64,000 nucleotides of DNA from Chaetoderma sp. LZ-2023a (GCA_034401795.1 CM067373.1:93631103-93695102), one strand, 5' to 3'; counted from the first letter of the stretch, positions 20,925-33,477 are shown. Numbers and translations: made by a program. The notes: a model not told the origin generated them from the letters alone.

Positions 20925-23225
20925 AAAAAAATCAATAAACGGGAAAAATGATCTTTAAATGTCAGAAGCGCATACACTTTCAGCAACGAAATTCAGCAAT
21001 CAAATTCTTACAAACTACCGCTTACTTCACAGATCTGATGACCAAATTTCAATTCACTGTGAATTGGGCATAAAAGTGTTAGGCCCCTATACTGCCACCG
21101 TGACCGTGCGAGGAATTATTCAAGCGTAGAAGATTTAACCACACGCTCAATACGGCCAAATACCTCATGTTGCTGAATGATCATACAACAATTAAATTAT
21201 GCCCATATGTTGCTAAATTATTACTAATAATTTATGAAATAATGGCAGCAACATCGTATCATCATTGAAACGGCAAAATAGAGTGGCTTCAAAATATGGC
21301 TTAAAGTTGAATAACTTTGAACATGGCATAACGTTGAATGTACCTGATTAGCGCTATTATTATGATCTACAGTTCAGCATAAAATTTAGGCAAATTTATT
21401 CGATAATTATTCAATTCACAACAGCCAAAATGCTCTCTTTAAATTTGTACAAGTGGCAATTATGCTAAAATATTTGAAACCATTAAGACTGGAAGCCGTT
21501 GCTGCCCCAAACATCAACGACTTTCAGCACCATTGATAGCACAATTGTCAACCAGATTAGAGAATTTCTAATAACAAATCCAGTCTTGTTTCACCATCCC
21601 CTCACAGCTCGCAAAACCTAGTTTTTAAGAGCGAAACATTATTCAAGACTGGATATTTAATGAACTAAGAATATAAGTATTTGAAACTATAGACCTGAAA
21701 ATGTGGTATCAGAATTTAGAACACATTTATCCCAAAGTTAACCTGCAACCTTGACGACTAGCGTTTAAACAAAGGCAGGTTAACATTGATGACTAAATGA
21801 ACATACAATTTTTTGAAAAACTAGATCAGCAAACAGGTAAACACCCGCTCCAGCATGATTGAATGCTGGATCGGATTCACCAAGGCAAATGATTGAGTGG
21901 ACACATCAATCACATGTCTCTAACCAGCTACTGACCTAACTAGTGTGGAACTGAATGGAAAACTTAAATAAAACCTTTTATAAATATTGCACAATTCCAT
22001 ATACACTTTTTACAACACTCATTAAGTCATCATATTATTTAAATCAAACACAAGTGCATTATCCACAGTTTATCTACACCCTCCATCATGATCCCTTGTG
22101 CCATTTCCACAACACATCATACAAACATTGCTGTGAGGCACATTTGTACGATCGAATGAGAATTGTCTCATTCAATACATTCATATATTAGCGGTCTCAC
22201 ATTATTTTAGTATTAGTATTAATCAAGGATAATGTGGTCATTAAACGCTGTTTTTGGCCCTCAACTAAAACATACTTTGTACAAAAGAGGGTATTTTAAA
22301 TATAAACAACCACATTATCCAATATTACCATGTCTAACTCATACCAATACTAGAATGGATATTCACTCCATTCCACAATAATGTGACAATATGAGTTCTC
22401 AAGATAATTATTCAAGCTCACAATAACAACTATTAAACATGATACATAATTTTAGCGGTAACGTTACCACATATTTTAACACTGCACTGGATATACATAC
22501 ACATAATAATTTTCGGACAAACATTCTACAATACAATTTTAAAAGACCAATGCATTTCAAGTATCTGTTCAAAAGACCATCAATGATGAACTACTATTAC
22601 CATACTAATAAAAGGGATTTGTGTACGAAGTTACCAAATTGGTGGAGAAAATAACTCTTTCGCTTTCAAAATTCGAAAGACTGAAGCTACTTATTATGAT
22701 AAGGATAAAAGTGAAGTAGTAAGTTGAATGCTCTCATCAGTTGAACGGACTTTTCGGTGCCTATCTCCGGGGTCCACAACTTGTGTTTGCTATCCTTACA
22801 TAATCTTACCAAATGGTAATTCCACCCCTCTATGTGTCAATAGTATAGGATTAACTAATAATCTTTGAATAACTTTAGGGTAAAGCTCTCCTCCATTCAT
22901 GTCGTTTCTAACTCATGATGGCCCATAAGACAATTCGGGATTCCTGATGAGGTCGACCCTATTTTAGGCCAGACAGGACCTTACCTTAGAGCGAGGGCGG
23001 TAATGATATACGTCGAATCTTTATTTCTCTCATGATCGAATTTCGGTGCTCCGCACGCAATGGCCAACCTACCTGCCGATTTATTGCACCACCCATGCCC
23101 CTTCCCATGAGGAAAGATAAAGCATGAATTTACAGAGAGGGATTGAAAGCATCTAACTGTGATATGGTTTACCTAACACAGACGTCATTCCTTCTGTGCA
23201 CATCTTGGGTCATCAAAATCAATAA
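20925..23225 (-). other. Non-coding region between pol and 3' LTR of gypsy 1
   Basis: About 2.3 kb without a trustworthy frame. It contains half of an HP1-like arm at about 21468-21510 (GGAAGCCGTTGCTGCC) and short facing repeats near 22230 and 22310 (GATAATGTGG / CCACATTATCC). No envelope-like frame is visible. Confidence 0.6.
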
Positions 23226-24443
23226 ATTACTTCTTACTGGCGCCAGTATAATAAAGGTTAGTGTCCATCATTCTCAGTGATTGTCTGAATGGTGGTTGAA
23301 ACATTCTATTGTGCATTTGTTGCATTTGGTTCTGTGGAACTCTATACATTTGATGTCCTCGACGTCTTCCTCGAGCTCTACCTCGACCTCCGTATTGACC
23401 TCGACATCGAGATGGAAATCTTTGTAATTGAGAAGACTGTGGACTGGGTCATCCTCCCAATGACATGACTTGCAGCTGTGTTAAACGTGAGGTACCAAAT
23501 TCCAGAGACATCATTCTATATGGTGCTGAAACTCGAGCAGGAACATGTACTACATATTCTACTTCTGAGTCTTCCTCATCATCACTTTAGTCTGTTGCAT
23601 CTGAATCGATACCCAAGTCTTTTATGGTGACAGGACGCCAGTCCTTGTACAAATCAGGATCAATAGTACCCTGGGGTGCTTCAGATGTGTGCCCCTCAGG
23701 GTCTGGCTGAATTGAATCTGTGACTGTCACCTCTAATGTACCAGGAAGGGAGCTGTCTACCTCTAATTCAGGGAATGACGAATTGGGTTGAATTGGGTCC
23801 ACAGTGATTGTATCTGAAACTGGTTGAGGACCAAACATGATATCACTTGATTTCCAGTCTATCTCAATAGCCAGCTCAAGATCACTTGGTACTGAATTAC
23901 CAAGCTCAGATGTAGATTCAAAGGGAATTTCAGTCCCTGATGAAAGGATTGGCTCCACTATGGTAGGCAAATCTGGTACATTAGCTTGAACGAGTAAAGG
24001 TGTCAAACTGGGCAAAGAATCATTAAGAACAATATCTCCTGTTCCATCATCTGAAAAATCAGTCTGACATGAGACATCATTTGGAAGAGAATGACGAATT
24101 TCAGAATGAGGTTCTTCACCAACACATAATTTGAGGCGATCAATGTGCAACACATGGGTTTTGTTTTTCTGATCAGTCAGTTCATAGGTCACGTCTGACT
24201 TATGACTTAGGACTGTCCAAGGCCCTTTCCACTGATAACTCAGTTTTGGAGTGAGTCCTTGGTGTCTCTGACTGTCCTTACCCCACACTTTATCACCACA
24301 AATATATGGCATTCCATATACTGCACGATGATGCCATGATTTCTGCCTTTTATGACTAGTTTTTAGCTCTTCTCAAATTAGGTCATGAGCTTCTTCCATG
24401 CGCTGACGTAAAAGTTCAACATACTGGGATGGACTGGTCTTTT
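23226..24443 (-). pseudogene. Gypsy 1 integrase C-terminus and Arg/Gly-rich tail
   Basis: Starts in integrase text (IPGEKTSPSQYVELLRQRME) directly after the deletion junction and has one stop before the GPY/F-type module KLSYQWKGPWTVLSHKSDVT with HIDRLKLCVG. A long acidic Ser/Pro-rich region follows. Reading on through a stop at about 23587 and another near 23455 gives SRCRGQYGGRGRARGRRRGH, a basic RGG-like tail, ending at about 23226. The GPY/F module aids chromatin targeting in Ty3/gypsy integrases (family knowledge). The RGG-like tail is unusual for this position. Confidence 0.85.
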
Positions 24444-26139
24444 CACCAGGAATATTGGCAGAGACCTAAATAGTTTCTGGTTTCAGTCACAGATTTAGCT
24501 GTCGGCCAATCAGCAACACTTTTAATTTTTCCTGGATCAGTTGATACCCCCTTTTCAGATATTACATGACACAAGAATTCGACCTCCCTATGGAATAGTT
24601 TGCACTTATTTGGCTTCAGTTTTAATTTCGCCTCTTTTAGACGGTGTAGAACCATTTGGAGATGTTTAAGTGCCTCCTCAAAAGTGGCTCCATAGACTAC
24701 AACATCATCAATGCAACAAGAGGCAAATTTGCCATTGAAGTTGGACTAAAACTTGTTCCATAAGACGTTCGAATGTTCTAGGAGCATTGCATAAGCCAAA
24801 TGTCATTTTTCTGAACTGGAAAAGGCCATCCCTACAAATGAATGCAGTCTTCTCACGGTCATGTTCATCCATAGCGACCTGCCAGTATCCACTGATCAAA
24901 TCCAGTGTGCTATACCACGCCGTACCGGATAGTGTATCTAGGACTTGATCGATATGAGGTAAGGGGTAAGCATCCTTGACAGTTAAGTCATTAAGACGAC
25001 GGTAGTCAATACAGAAATGTAGACTGCCATCCTTCTTAGTAACAAGAACAATTGGACTGGCCCATGGAGAGGCTGAGGGTTCTATTACACAAGTTCTTAA
25101 CATGTCTTCCACCTGTTTCTTACTTTCTTCTTCTTTGTGAATAGGCAACCTTCTAACAGGCTGCCTAATAGGATGGTGCCACTGTGTGTCAATCCGATGC
25201 TTGACTTGGGTAGTAGTACCCAAGTCTAGATCTCCAGAGGAAAAGGTAGTGGCATAATGACTCCATAGATCTTGTACTGATGCTATTTGTTCCGCAATTA
25301 AACCTTCAGAAGTCTGCTCAAACAAGGCATGTAAATGATCAGGAAGTGGGCTGACTGACTTAAGCAAAGATGATTTTAATTCCAAATCTATAGTCTGAAT
25401 GTTATTTATTTCTAACAAACGACCCACCTTTGCTCCTTTTCTCACTCGTACAGGATGGCTGTTTGAGTTAAACATTCTGAGGGGAACAGAAGCATCTGAT
25501 AGTTCTACCAAAGTTCGGGGAATAGCCACTTCCATTTCCTCCATGAACTCATGTGAAGGCTCCAGCAATGCAATTTGGGCATGAAGGCAAGCACGATTTG
25601 TGCTTGCCCACATGACCACTTCACTGGAAGGAGGAATGGTAATATCTTTAGTGATTGTTAAAGCAGCAGTACCATAAAGGGGACTTCTATGATTTACAGG
25701 AATGCGGCAACCACTTACTTCCATTTCACCAAGTTGACAATGAATAACTGCATTGATTGACTCTAGGAAATCAGCCCCAAATAGAACATCCTGCTGAATG
25801 TCTGCCACAAAAACAAGATGTTGAAAGGACATGCCTTCAATGTTGATAGACATGACCCCCTCACCAATGCATGTTAAAGATGCTCCACTTGCCTCACATA
25901 ATTTGGAGGAGGGTGTGGACAAGCATGGATGTTCTTTTTCAGGGAGACTATTAAAAATGGAAGTCTTAATTATGGTGACACTGGCACCAGTATCAATGGT
26001 AGCCAGAGCCTTCACTCCTGCAACAAGACATGGACAAGTCAACACGTGGCTTGACTGTGGTAAAGGTATGGTTACAACTGGCAGCTTGCAATCCGGTTCC
26101 TGGTTGGGAATTGTATTGTTGTACTTCTGCTCTAATTGA
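24443..26139 (-). pseudogene. Gypsy 1 protease-reverse transcriptase
   Basis: Aspartic protease: ATIDTGASVTII (active-site DTGA) and LFGADFL near the second conserved turn. RT: PIRQPVRRLPIHKEEE, SPWASPIVLVTKKDGS, FCIDYRRLNDLTVKDAYPLP, TLDLISGYWQVAM and FGLCNAPRTFERLM. At about 24712 the frame shifts by one base exactly at the catalytic box, and in the shifted frame the box reads CIDD instead of the usual YIDD. RT thumb text continues (KLKLKPNKCKLF, NYLGLCQY) and then stops abruptly where RNaseH should begin. Converts genomic RNA to DNA in the intact family; not functional here. Confidence 0.93.
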
Positions 26140-26354
26140 ATGCATATAGACTCTGCTTCTTGTCATAATGTTGGGTTTGTAGAGATAAAAGGTCCCACCT
26201 TACGCTTTTGCTGCACTGAGTTATTACAAGTAACAGCTTTTTTTGGGCAGGGTTCAGTAAACTGTGATCAAAGGAGAGCAGATGCAAGTTGACTCATTTC
26301 CTGTTGATGAAGCCTCTCTAACTGTTGCAATTCTTCCTCTAGATGGGCTATTGT

Positions 26355-28809
26355 TCATTTTGGGCAATGATGAAAGCTATGTCCAAATTCTTTACATGAA
26401 CTGCAAGGCCTTGTCATGGATGGCATAACAGTATGCCAGGCAAAAACATCTGCAGGTGAATTGTGGGAGCGACAAGAGCCACTAGCTTGTTTGGATTCAA
26501 AAGTACGAGCTTTGTATTTATGAAAGGCTACTGGTCGCGCATCCACAGTAGCCTGACTTAATTTAAAGATGGGAAAGAAGATTTAGGAACAATCCCCACC
26601 TCCCCCTTAGTTATGGTTAATCGCTCAACTGGAGGGGCCACTGATGGAGTCTGACTAACAGGCCTGTCAGTCTGATTAAAGTATGGATTGCCAATCGGTC
26701 GAAGCCTACATTCTCGAGCAAAATGCCCAAACTTGCCGCATGAGAAGCAAGTCACCCTACGCTGTACCATTAAGGGATGGGGTGCTTGGCTAACATTCAT
26801 TTGAGTTCTGACTAAATTTGTTAATTGAGCCACTTCCTGACGTAATTGCAATACTTCTGCTGCAATACCAGTAGGATTGATAGCATTTGCAACAGGCGGA
26901 ATTGCTGGCCTAACTTCTGACTCTGCTGTGTCTGGCTTAACTTCTGACTCTGCCTTTAATCTTTGCATCTGTTGTCGACTTTTCTTTAATGGTGCGGATT
27001 TCTTTGGTCGGTTTTCAGTATTTTCATTTGAAGGCTCAGATGCATTATCAACAGCTTGCACTGGGCGAATTTCTTGCTGTATGTGTTTTTGTCTTTGTAG
27101 ATAACCTTCTATTCGGAGCCCTGCTCTAATGAGATCAGCAAGGATGCTCAAGTTAAGTTGAAATAGTCTATCCTTTAGGATTGGATTTCCTGACAGAGAT
27201 TCCATGAAAGTATCAACTTGCATACTATTTCCTGTAACAGCATCAACTGTAGGATAAGCTTTAACTATCATTTTCCTCACTGTCTGACCAAGTTCTTGTA
27301 GAGTTTGTTTTGGTGCCCTACGTAGACTTCTAAGAGCCAGTCTACTATTTTCTGCTTCCATTGGATCCCCAAAGCGTTCATGGAGAGCTGCTACAAGATG
27401 TTAGAAGGAGACTCGATTCATTGTTGGCATATCGATTAACACCTTCAATGCAGCACCTTTCAGTTTGGAGGCTAGATATGCTCCTTTCTCTTCATCACTC
27501 CAGCAATTAATATTTGGGATTATATCAAACTGGACTAAGTATTCTTCTAAAGAAGTTTCACCACAAAAATCCTGTGGAAGCATGACTTTCCGACCTAGTC
27601 CAGATCTCATTATAGTTGGTTCTTGTGGACGACCTTGGGAATTTTTTAGAATAGGATGTCTATTTTTCTTATTATTAAGCTTTGCAAAGGCACTTGGACC
27701 AGGAGTGGAAGCAGCTCCTGGCAGTACCCGACTATTACGATAATTACCAGTTTGATCTCTTTGTTGGGTTAGACTACAATTAGTAAACAAACGAGTATCA
27801 TTTGAGGCTGGGGTTGGGTCAACTCCTGCGAACGTATAATTCTCACCATCATGATGATGACCAACAATTCCAACAGTTGAATCAGTGGATTTGTATGTCG
27901 GGTGCCATTGGACACCCTTACAAGTTCTGAGAAATAAACCTGAGTAGTACTACGTGTTTGTACCCCCAAGGTGGTCAGCACTCTTTCAGGCCCCACATCG
28001 GGTGCCATTTGTAACAAGTTTTGGTGGTGGTTCAGAGTTTGAATCTGGGGCTGGTTCAATTAAGAAAAACCGGGTGGTGGTCACATAGCCATTATTTGAG
28101 AAGCAATCTTTGGTTCTACATTCTCTGAATGCAGATTCAAAGACTGCTTCTCTCGCGTAAAAGCTGTTTGAAGGCATGGTACAGGGCGATCCTGTAAATG
28201 AAAACGAAAATTCGTATTCAAGCCCAGATTTGGCTTCGGAACCGTATTTTCCACGTGACTATCACACAATTGGTTAAGTAACTCATCCACACGTTCCCTC
28301 ATCTTGTATAACTCACTCACGCTCACTACAGGAGACTGGGGAGAGGGACCACCAGGAGGCTCTGGATAACCAGAAAACTCACAGTGGTTCGCCACCACAG
28401 TGTGCATAAAAGAGAGGGCCGGCTGCTGTCCTGAAGCAACCTGAGAAAGAGTGTCAACCAAAGGGGTAAACACATTTCCACAAGGAGGAACAGAAAAATC
28501 ACTGGAAGGAAAACTAGCTCCACTAGTGTGACTATCCTGGAAACCTTCCAAAGAACTAATATTTGAATTTGCATCTTCCTCATTAGTACTCCAGCCGTCA
28601 TTGCTGTAATCAGTGTCATACCCATCTTCACAGTGATCCTTAGCGTATATAGTGACTCCATCTTGAAAGGTCACATGTGATTCTGAGATGCTGTGTTGAG
28701 GTCGCATCTCAATTCCTAATGGGGTGTGTGTACTAGGATGCGCAAATGCATCATCAGTAAGGTGCTCGAATGCACTGGGGACAGTGTTTGTTAGCGAATA
28801 TTCCGCCAT
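26355..28809 (-). pseudogene. Gypsy 1 gag, starting in the 5' LTR
   Basis: The frame opens at 28809 inside the LTR with MAEYSLTNTVPSAFEHLTDD and is closed by two C-to-T type stops near 28081 and 28060. It is open again across the LTR edge and primer binding site (LLQMAPDVGPERV). After a frameshift near 27905 it runs through a capsid-like part (SLEEYLVQFDIIPNINCWSD, KLKGAALKVLI), one in-frame stop near 27400, and a second helical part (LRRAPKQTLQELGQTVRKMI). The first zinc knuckle is CFSCGKFGHFAREC (about 26750). A second, CSSCKEFGHSFHHC (about 26360), lies in another frame. Both fit C-x2-C-x4-H-x4-C. Role in the family: particle coat and RNA binding. Confidence 0.9.
27989..28007 (-). promoter_or_regulatory. 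Primer binding site of gypsy 1
   Basis: TGGCACCCGATGTGGGGCC on the minus strand, two bases inside the 5' LTR end (TTGTTACA). It begins with TGG, complementary to a tRNA CCA end. I do not assign the tRNA. Confidence 0.8.
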
Positions 28810-28833
28810 TTTGGATCTACTCTACAATGTCTA

Positions 28834-28841
28834 TTTTATAA
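28834..28841 (-). promoter_or_regulatory. TATA box in 5' LTR
   Basis: TATAAAAT on the minus strand, only about 32 bases upstream of the gag ATG. In the 3' LTR the matching sequence is TCTAAAAT. Confidence 0.55.
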
Positions 28842-29519
28842 TGCCTATGTGTGATAACTTATGTGGCCTAAGACAGGATCTTGCCTATTAACAAATGCCA
28901 ATTCTAGACTGTATGGAATACAAGATTCTATCTTAAAGCCAGGAAATTAATCATTAAGTGATTTTACCTTGGATTACCACAGTTGTATTATGGATCCCAG
29001 GAATCCAAACAGTGTAGAAAAACTACTATTTAACTAGTTGCTGACTCGTTAATGATCTGAACTTAAGGTACGATCAGTGATAGTAACACTAATATTAAGA
29101 ACAGGCCATAAATTGCTTCAGGAAATTAAAGCCAAAGTGAAGTGGCGATTCACAGTAGTGGGGGCTTAATAATTTCCTTTCATAAAGAATAATTAAATAC
29201 AAGTTTGGATTATTCACTGACAAGGTAGAAATGCAATTAATAAAGACCTGACCCTAGCATAGCTCAGTGTTTAGCATCTACTGCTTAAGGACAGGTCATA
29301 AGATTAACTCCTAATGTAAGTGTGAATGAAATTCAATAGCTGCTATAATGTATGCTCTGTTGCTACGGAAGAAATGCGTTTGACAAAAGCTCTATTTCAG
29401 AACTTAGTAACTTAAAATTAAATGGATGCCATTATGCTGGTAAACAGTAGTAAGTATGAATAGTTCCCAAGTATTATAACTGCTAAGACAATTATCCAAT
29501 CATTTGTGTTTAATTAAAC

Positions 29520-30100
29520 TTACAATGATTCAATTAAATGATATAAGCCGTGAAACAGTTGTAATGTTAATAGGTTCCCAAGTTATTAACGGCTAAGGGA
29601 ACTGACTGTTAACTGATCATTTATACTGAATTAAGGTTACAATGATTCAATTAAATGATATAAGCCGTGAAACAGTTGTAATGTCAATAGGTTCCCAAGT
29701 TATTAACTGCTAAGGGAACTGAATGTAATTGATCATTTATACTGAATTAGGCTTACAAAGATTCAATTAAATGATATAAGCCGTGAAACAGTTGTAATGT
29801 CAATAGGTTCCCAAGTTATTAACTGCTAAAGGAACTGAATGTTAACTGATCATTTATACTGAATTAAGGTTACAATGATTCAATTAAATGATATAAGCCG
29901 TGAAACAGTTGTAATGTCAATAGGTTCCCAAGTTATTACCTGCTAAGGGAACTGAATGTAACTGATCATTTATACTGAATTAAGCTTACAAAGATTCAAT
30001 TAAATGATATAAGCCGTGAAACAGTTGTAATGTCAATAGGTTCCCAAGTTATTAACTGCTAAGGGAACTGAATGATAACTGATCATTTATACTGAATTAC
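29520..30100 (-). repeat. 117-bp tandem units in 5' LTR (five copies)
   Basis: Anchors at 29545, 29661, 29778, 29895 and 30011 on AAGCCGTGAAACAGTTGTAA. Confidence 0.93.
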
Positions 30101-30370
30101 GGTTATAAGTACAAAGCCACAGTTAAATGATAACTGGTCAAATGTCGACTTTTATGAAATAGAAATTGGCAGATACCAATTTTAATGAAAATTTGCTCTC
30201 GTCTGTAAAAAGAACTAGCAGTTTTATTTGGTTCTGGCGAAGCTATGTTTACAATTTCATGATTTTTTGGCTTTGAAACAAGTTTTACACATTGTCAAGA
30301 CAGTAAATCAGAAATTGTACAAGTATCGACAGTGGTTGCCAGGGGTAGCCGAGAGGAATGATATGTGATA

Positions 30371-33300
30371 TGAAATAGCAACTATTACCACTATGAGATC
30401 TCAAACATAGAGTGTACTGGATTTACCTAATATCATAGTCACCTGGACAGACAATTTGGGGAATCGGGTATATAAATGGCCACAGATTCAAATGGGTAGT
30501 TTCAGAAATCCAGAAGTCAGAGTAATATCAATTACTGGAGGACATGTCCTTAATTTTTAAGAAAAACAGGAACTCTAGTGGAATTTAATCAAGTAAGTGG
30601 TTAATTAGAAAGTGGGAATATTATTAACTAAGCCCTAAGACTTACACTATACACTTACATCTGCTCCTGTTCTTTAGAAGTAAGCCACGGTAGCTTATGA
30701 AGTCGTCAATCGGTTGAAATGCCGGCCCTCATTGCTGCCAGCTTCTAACCATAAACCAAAAATGATATAGTACACGAGCACTCGAATTAAGAATCATTAC
30801 ATGCTAAACAGCAAAATTAAAGATCCCTCGTGGAGCCCAAAGCTCAACACGGAATACTACACTACTCAAATCACAGCTACATTATATCTCAATGTACACT
30901 TTATCTGAACAACGTACTCGCGTATTAGTAATCTAAGTATTAAGCAAACTGACAGAAATTCGGACTAGCACAACAACTAAGAGACTACGCTCAGTTCAGC
31001 GCCCTACACCAGTTAGGGCAATTGAAGGTCGGACCCAGAGTCCAATTTTTACCTGGAATTTATACCCAAAAAGTGTTGCATGCACCAAAAATCATGTAGA
31101 AAATCCTTGGTAAAAAGTGCTAATTTTAACATAACAATAGGTGAATAGATTGTCAGATTACCATATCAAAAGAATGCTGGTTTAAACCTCACCATTGTGA
31201 TGGCCCACTCGTTTAAACATTAACATAACAATAGATTATTGGGGTGTATGGGAGCTAGGTGACGTCAGCGGAAATCTCCAGGACTCACCCTCGCCACTCC
31301 TCCATCATGCTGTGGTAGTCACGTCTTTGGGCGGCTCTTGTTTAAAGCGTTTGATCCAACTTACTGGAAATAGCAGTAAATGTCACGTGGCTCTAAAAAG
31401 CACATGGTTGTTCGGAAACGTGTATGCTGTCTATGGCAACAGCCAAAATGCTGTTGCTGAGGTGTAGTCTGTTGCAGAAGTGAGAGATAGAAATATATAT
31501 GTTACATCAAGATCTTTATAATGTCCCGTATTTGCGTGAGTTCTTTAACATGCATCTTAGTAGGTGTCTGTAATAGTTAGTTCTCAGCCCATGTTGATTA
31601 TAGACTGGAACGCAAGGAAGAGAATTTTTTTTATTCTCTCTGTAATTTTACTGTCAGATTTTTGATGCCGCTTTACCGGCCCATGCGCTAATGATTTGTA
31701 TCACAGTAGAGCAGTTGTGCTCTTGATAAAAAATTTAACCGTAAAGTTGTAAGTAATTTTGATGTGTGGTTTAAACAGTTCTATTCATGCGGTAGATCAA
31801 CGTTACTGATCCCGTCAAGATAGCTGTGTTTTCCGAGTGGGAGGACTGGCCAAGCATTCTTCTCAATGGGTAGAACTAGCTCCGTCCCGGCCTAGACCAA
31901 ACACATTAGTACCATTTTTAATAATGGTTAAATTACAGTACAACTCGCAAACATGTATGCTACAGTTATTACAATTTACATTGCCGTCGTTCGGAGATTG
32001 TGAATACAGTCAACCTGAGTGCCTGTGTTTCTGTCATTTTCGTGATTTGAATCTGATATGCATGACTGGCTTTCTGTGGATGGTACTTGCACTGTGGTGA
32101 AGGTGACGTGTTTATGGCCATCAGGTGCGGGAAGGGGAGACGTGTTGTGAATGTCAACCTTATCGAACCCTGAGGCTATTTCACTCTGTAATGTCCGAGC
32201 CCGTGGGTGGGACAGAGTTACTTTAGAGCATATATGACCTGTTGCATGTTGTCGAAACTTTGATCAATCCATTGTCGAATTCAACCTTTCAGTAGCAAAA
32301 TCCTACTCGTGACTGACGACAATGCAGGCATCATGCTCTCTTAATAATATCGTCTGTTATTATGTGTAGATGAAGTATGTAGTTTAGCTGTTTCCGTATG
32401 ATGTCGGGAAAAAGGGAAAGGGGGAGGATCATTGGACAAACGTACTCCTGTGATGCATACTGTAGTTGGCTCTAGTGCATTCATGATATCCATATGATCA
32501 GTTCTCCCATAACTGGATAAGAAAGTGTGTACGGGAGATTTGTTGGCTGTTGTCTGTTGATGATAATGCTGTTGTCGGGATGTTCGGCCTGCTGTATGAT
32601 GCCAATGTTATAAGCAAAGTGGGCGCATTCCAGTTTTCCATGCTGTTGTCATTTACGGGAGGTGTAGTCTGTGGGAGATATTATTTCTCCCGCAATTTTG
32701 TGCGGAAGGAATTTTGTTGCAGGAATATTTAAGTCTCTACTGGTAATTAATTAAGATCGGTAGGTGCTGCTAAATGCTGTTGTTGCCGATATTGAATGTC
32801 TCAATTATGCTGAGTATAACTGAGCAAGTATGTGATGTACGCGCAGTGATGAATTGACGCATCCAGTCTTGAAAGCTGGTGTGTTCTTGTAGGTGTTGAC
32901 GTTCTGTCTGTTGTGTGATGTCCTGACTGCCCATGGGGGGAGTATGGGAGGCCAAATGGATAGGGTGGCCTTTGGATAGGGTGATGTGGTCATCTCCCAT
33001 TACACGACGATTGGTGTCCTGTCAAAATTTTTAGACACCAGGAAAATTTGAGCCGAGAGTCTACTGAACAGGCTGCTTCCCTGCCCACCATGGGGGGGGG
33101 GGGTAATGTTGGTCGGTGTGGTGCGGGATCCCACCTCCTCTGTTACAGCAGTCTCTCTCATATCTGAAGATTAACGGTCAACAGACGACGAGTGGAGTGT
33201 GAAATGGACTGGGCTGGTGATGTCCGAACTTGGTGTATAGACGAGGGATGCCAGTTGGATTTGGGGTTGTGGTGCAGTAATGGATATGGGTTCTTCTTTG

Positions 33301-33477
33301 GGGGGGGGAATTGGTTTGGTGATTTAGGGGCTTGGTCGGGTACACCTCATTGTATGGTTCTGTGGTTCTAGACACGTCAAGGCTTCATCCAGCCTCTTCA
33401 CTTCCATGCTATTCACCACATGTTCCACCCACAGGAAGCATGGCTTGGATCCCCCTCAGCTTCCGCTTGTGGTAACT
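30371..33477. other. Intron stretch without identified gene
   Basis: About 3.1 kb between the two gypsy elements. It holds poly-G at about 33092-33101 and 33301-33308 and short frames without family signatures. The part nearest 33477 could be the 3' end of gypsy 2, but I found no matching LTR. Confidence 0.45.

Larger units (their letters stand above)
18796..30370 (-). mobile_element. Ty3/gypsy LTR retrotransposon with long, ORF-bearing LTRs
   Basis: About 11.6 kb on the minus strand. The two terminal repeats (right 28010-30370 is the 5' LTR, left 18796-20924 the 3' LTR) enclose a primer binding site, gag, protease and reverse transcriptase, a deleted RNaseH/integrase region, the integrase C-terminus and about 2.3 kb of non-coding sequence. 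The domain order PR-RT-(RH)-IN is that of Ty3/gypsy. It is inactive: nonsense changes in gag, a frameshift at the RT active site and the loss of RNaseH plus most of integrase. It lies antisense to the SLC5 gene. Confidence 0.93.
28010..30370 (-). repeat. 5' LTR of gypsy element 1
   Basis: 2361 bp. Contains five 117-bp units (29545-30060), a TATA box and the first part of gag. Ends CTTGTTACA next to the primer binding site. The 232-bp excess over the 3' LTR equals two 117-bp units. Confidence 0.88.

Noticed and set aside
20916..20930. Canonical TG start of the gypsy 1 LTR
   Set aside because: Homology ends at TATCACATA on the minus strand; no TG and no polypurine tract, so I did not assert a canonical boundary or target duplication.
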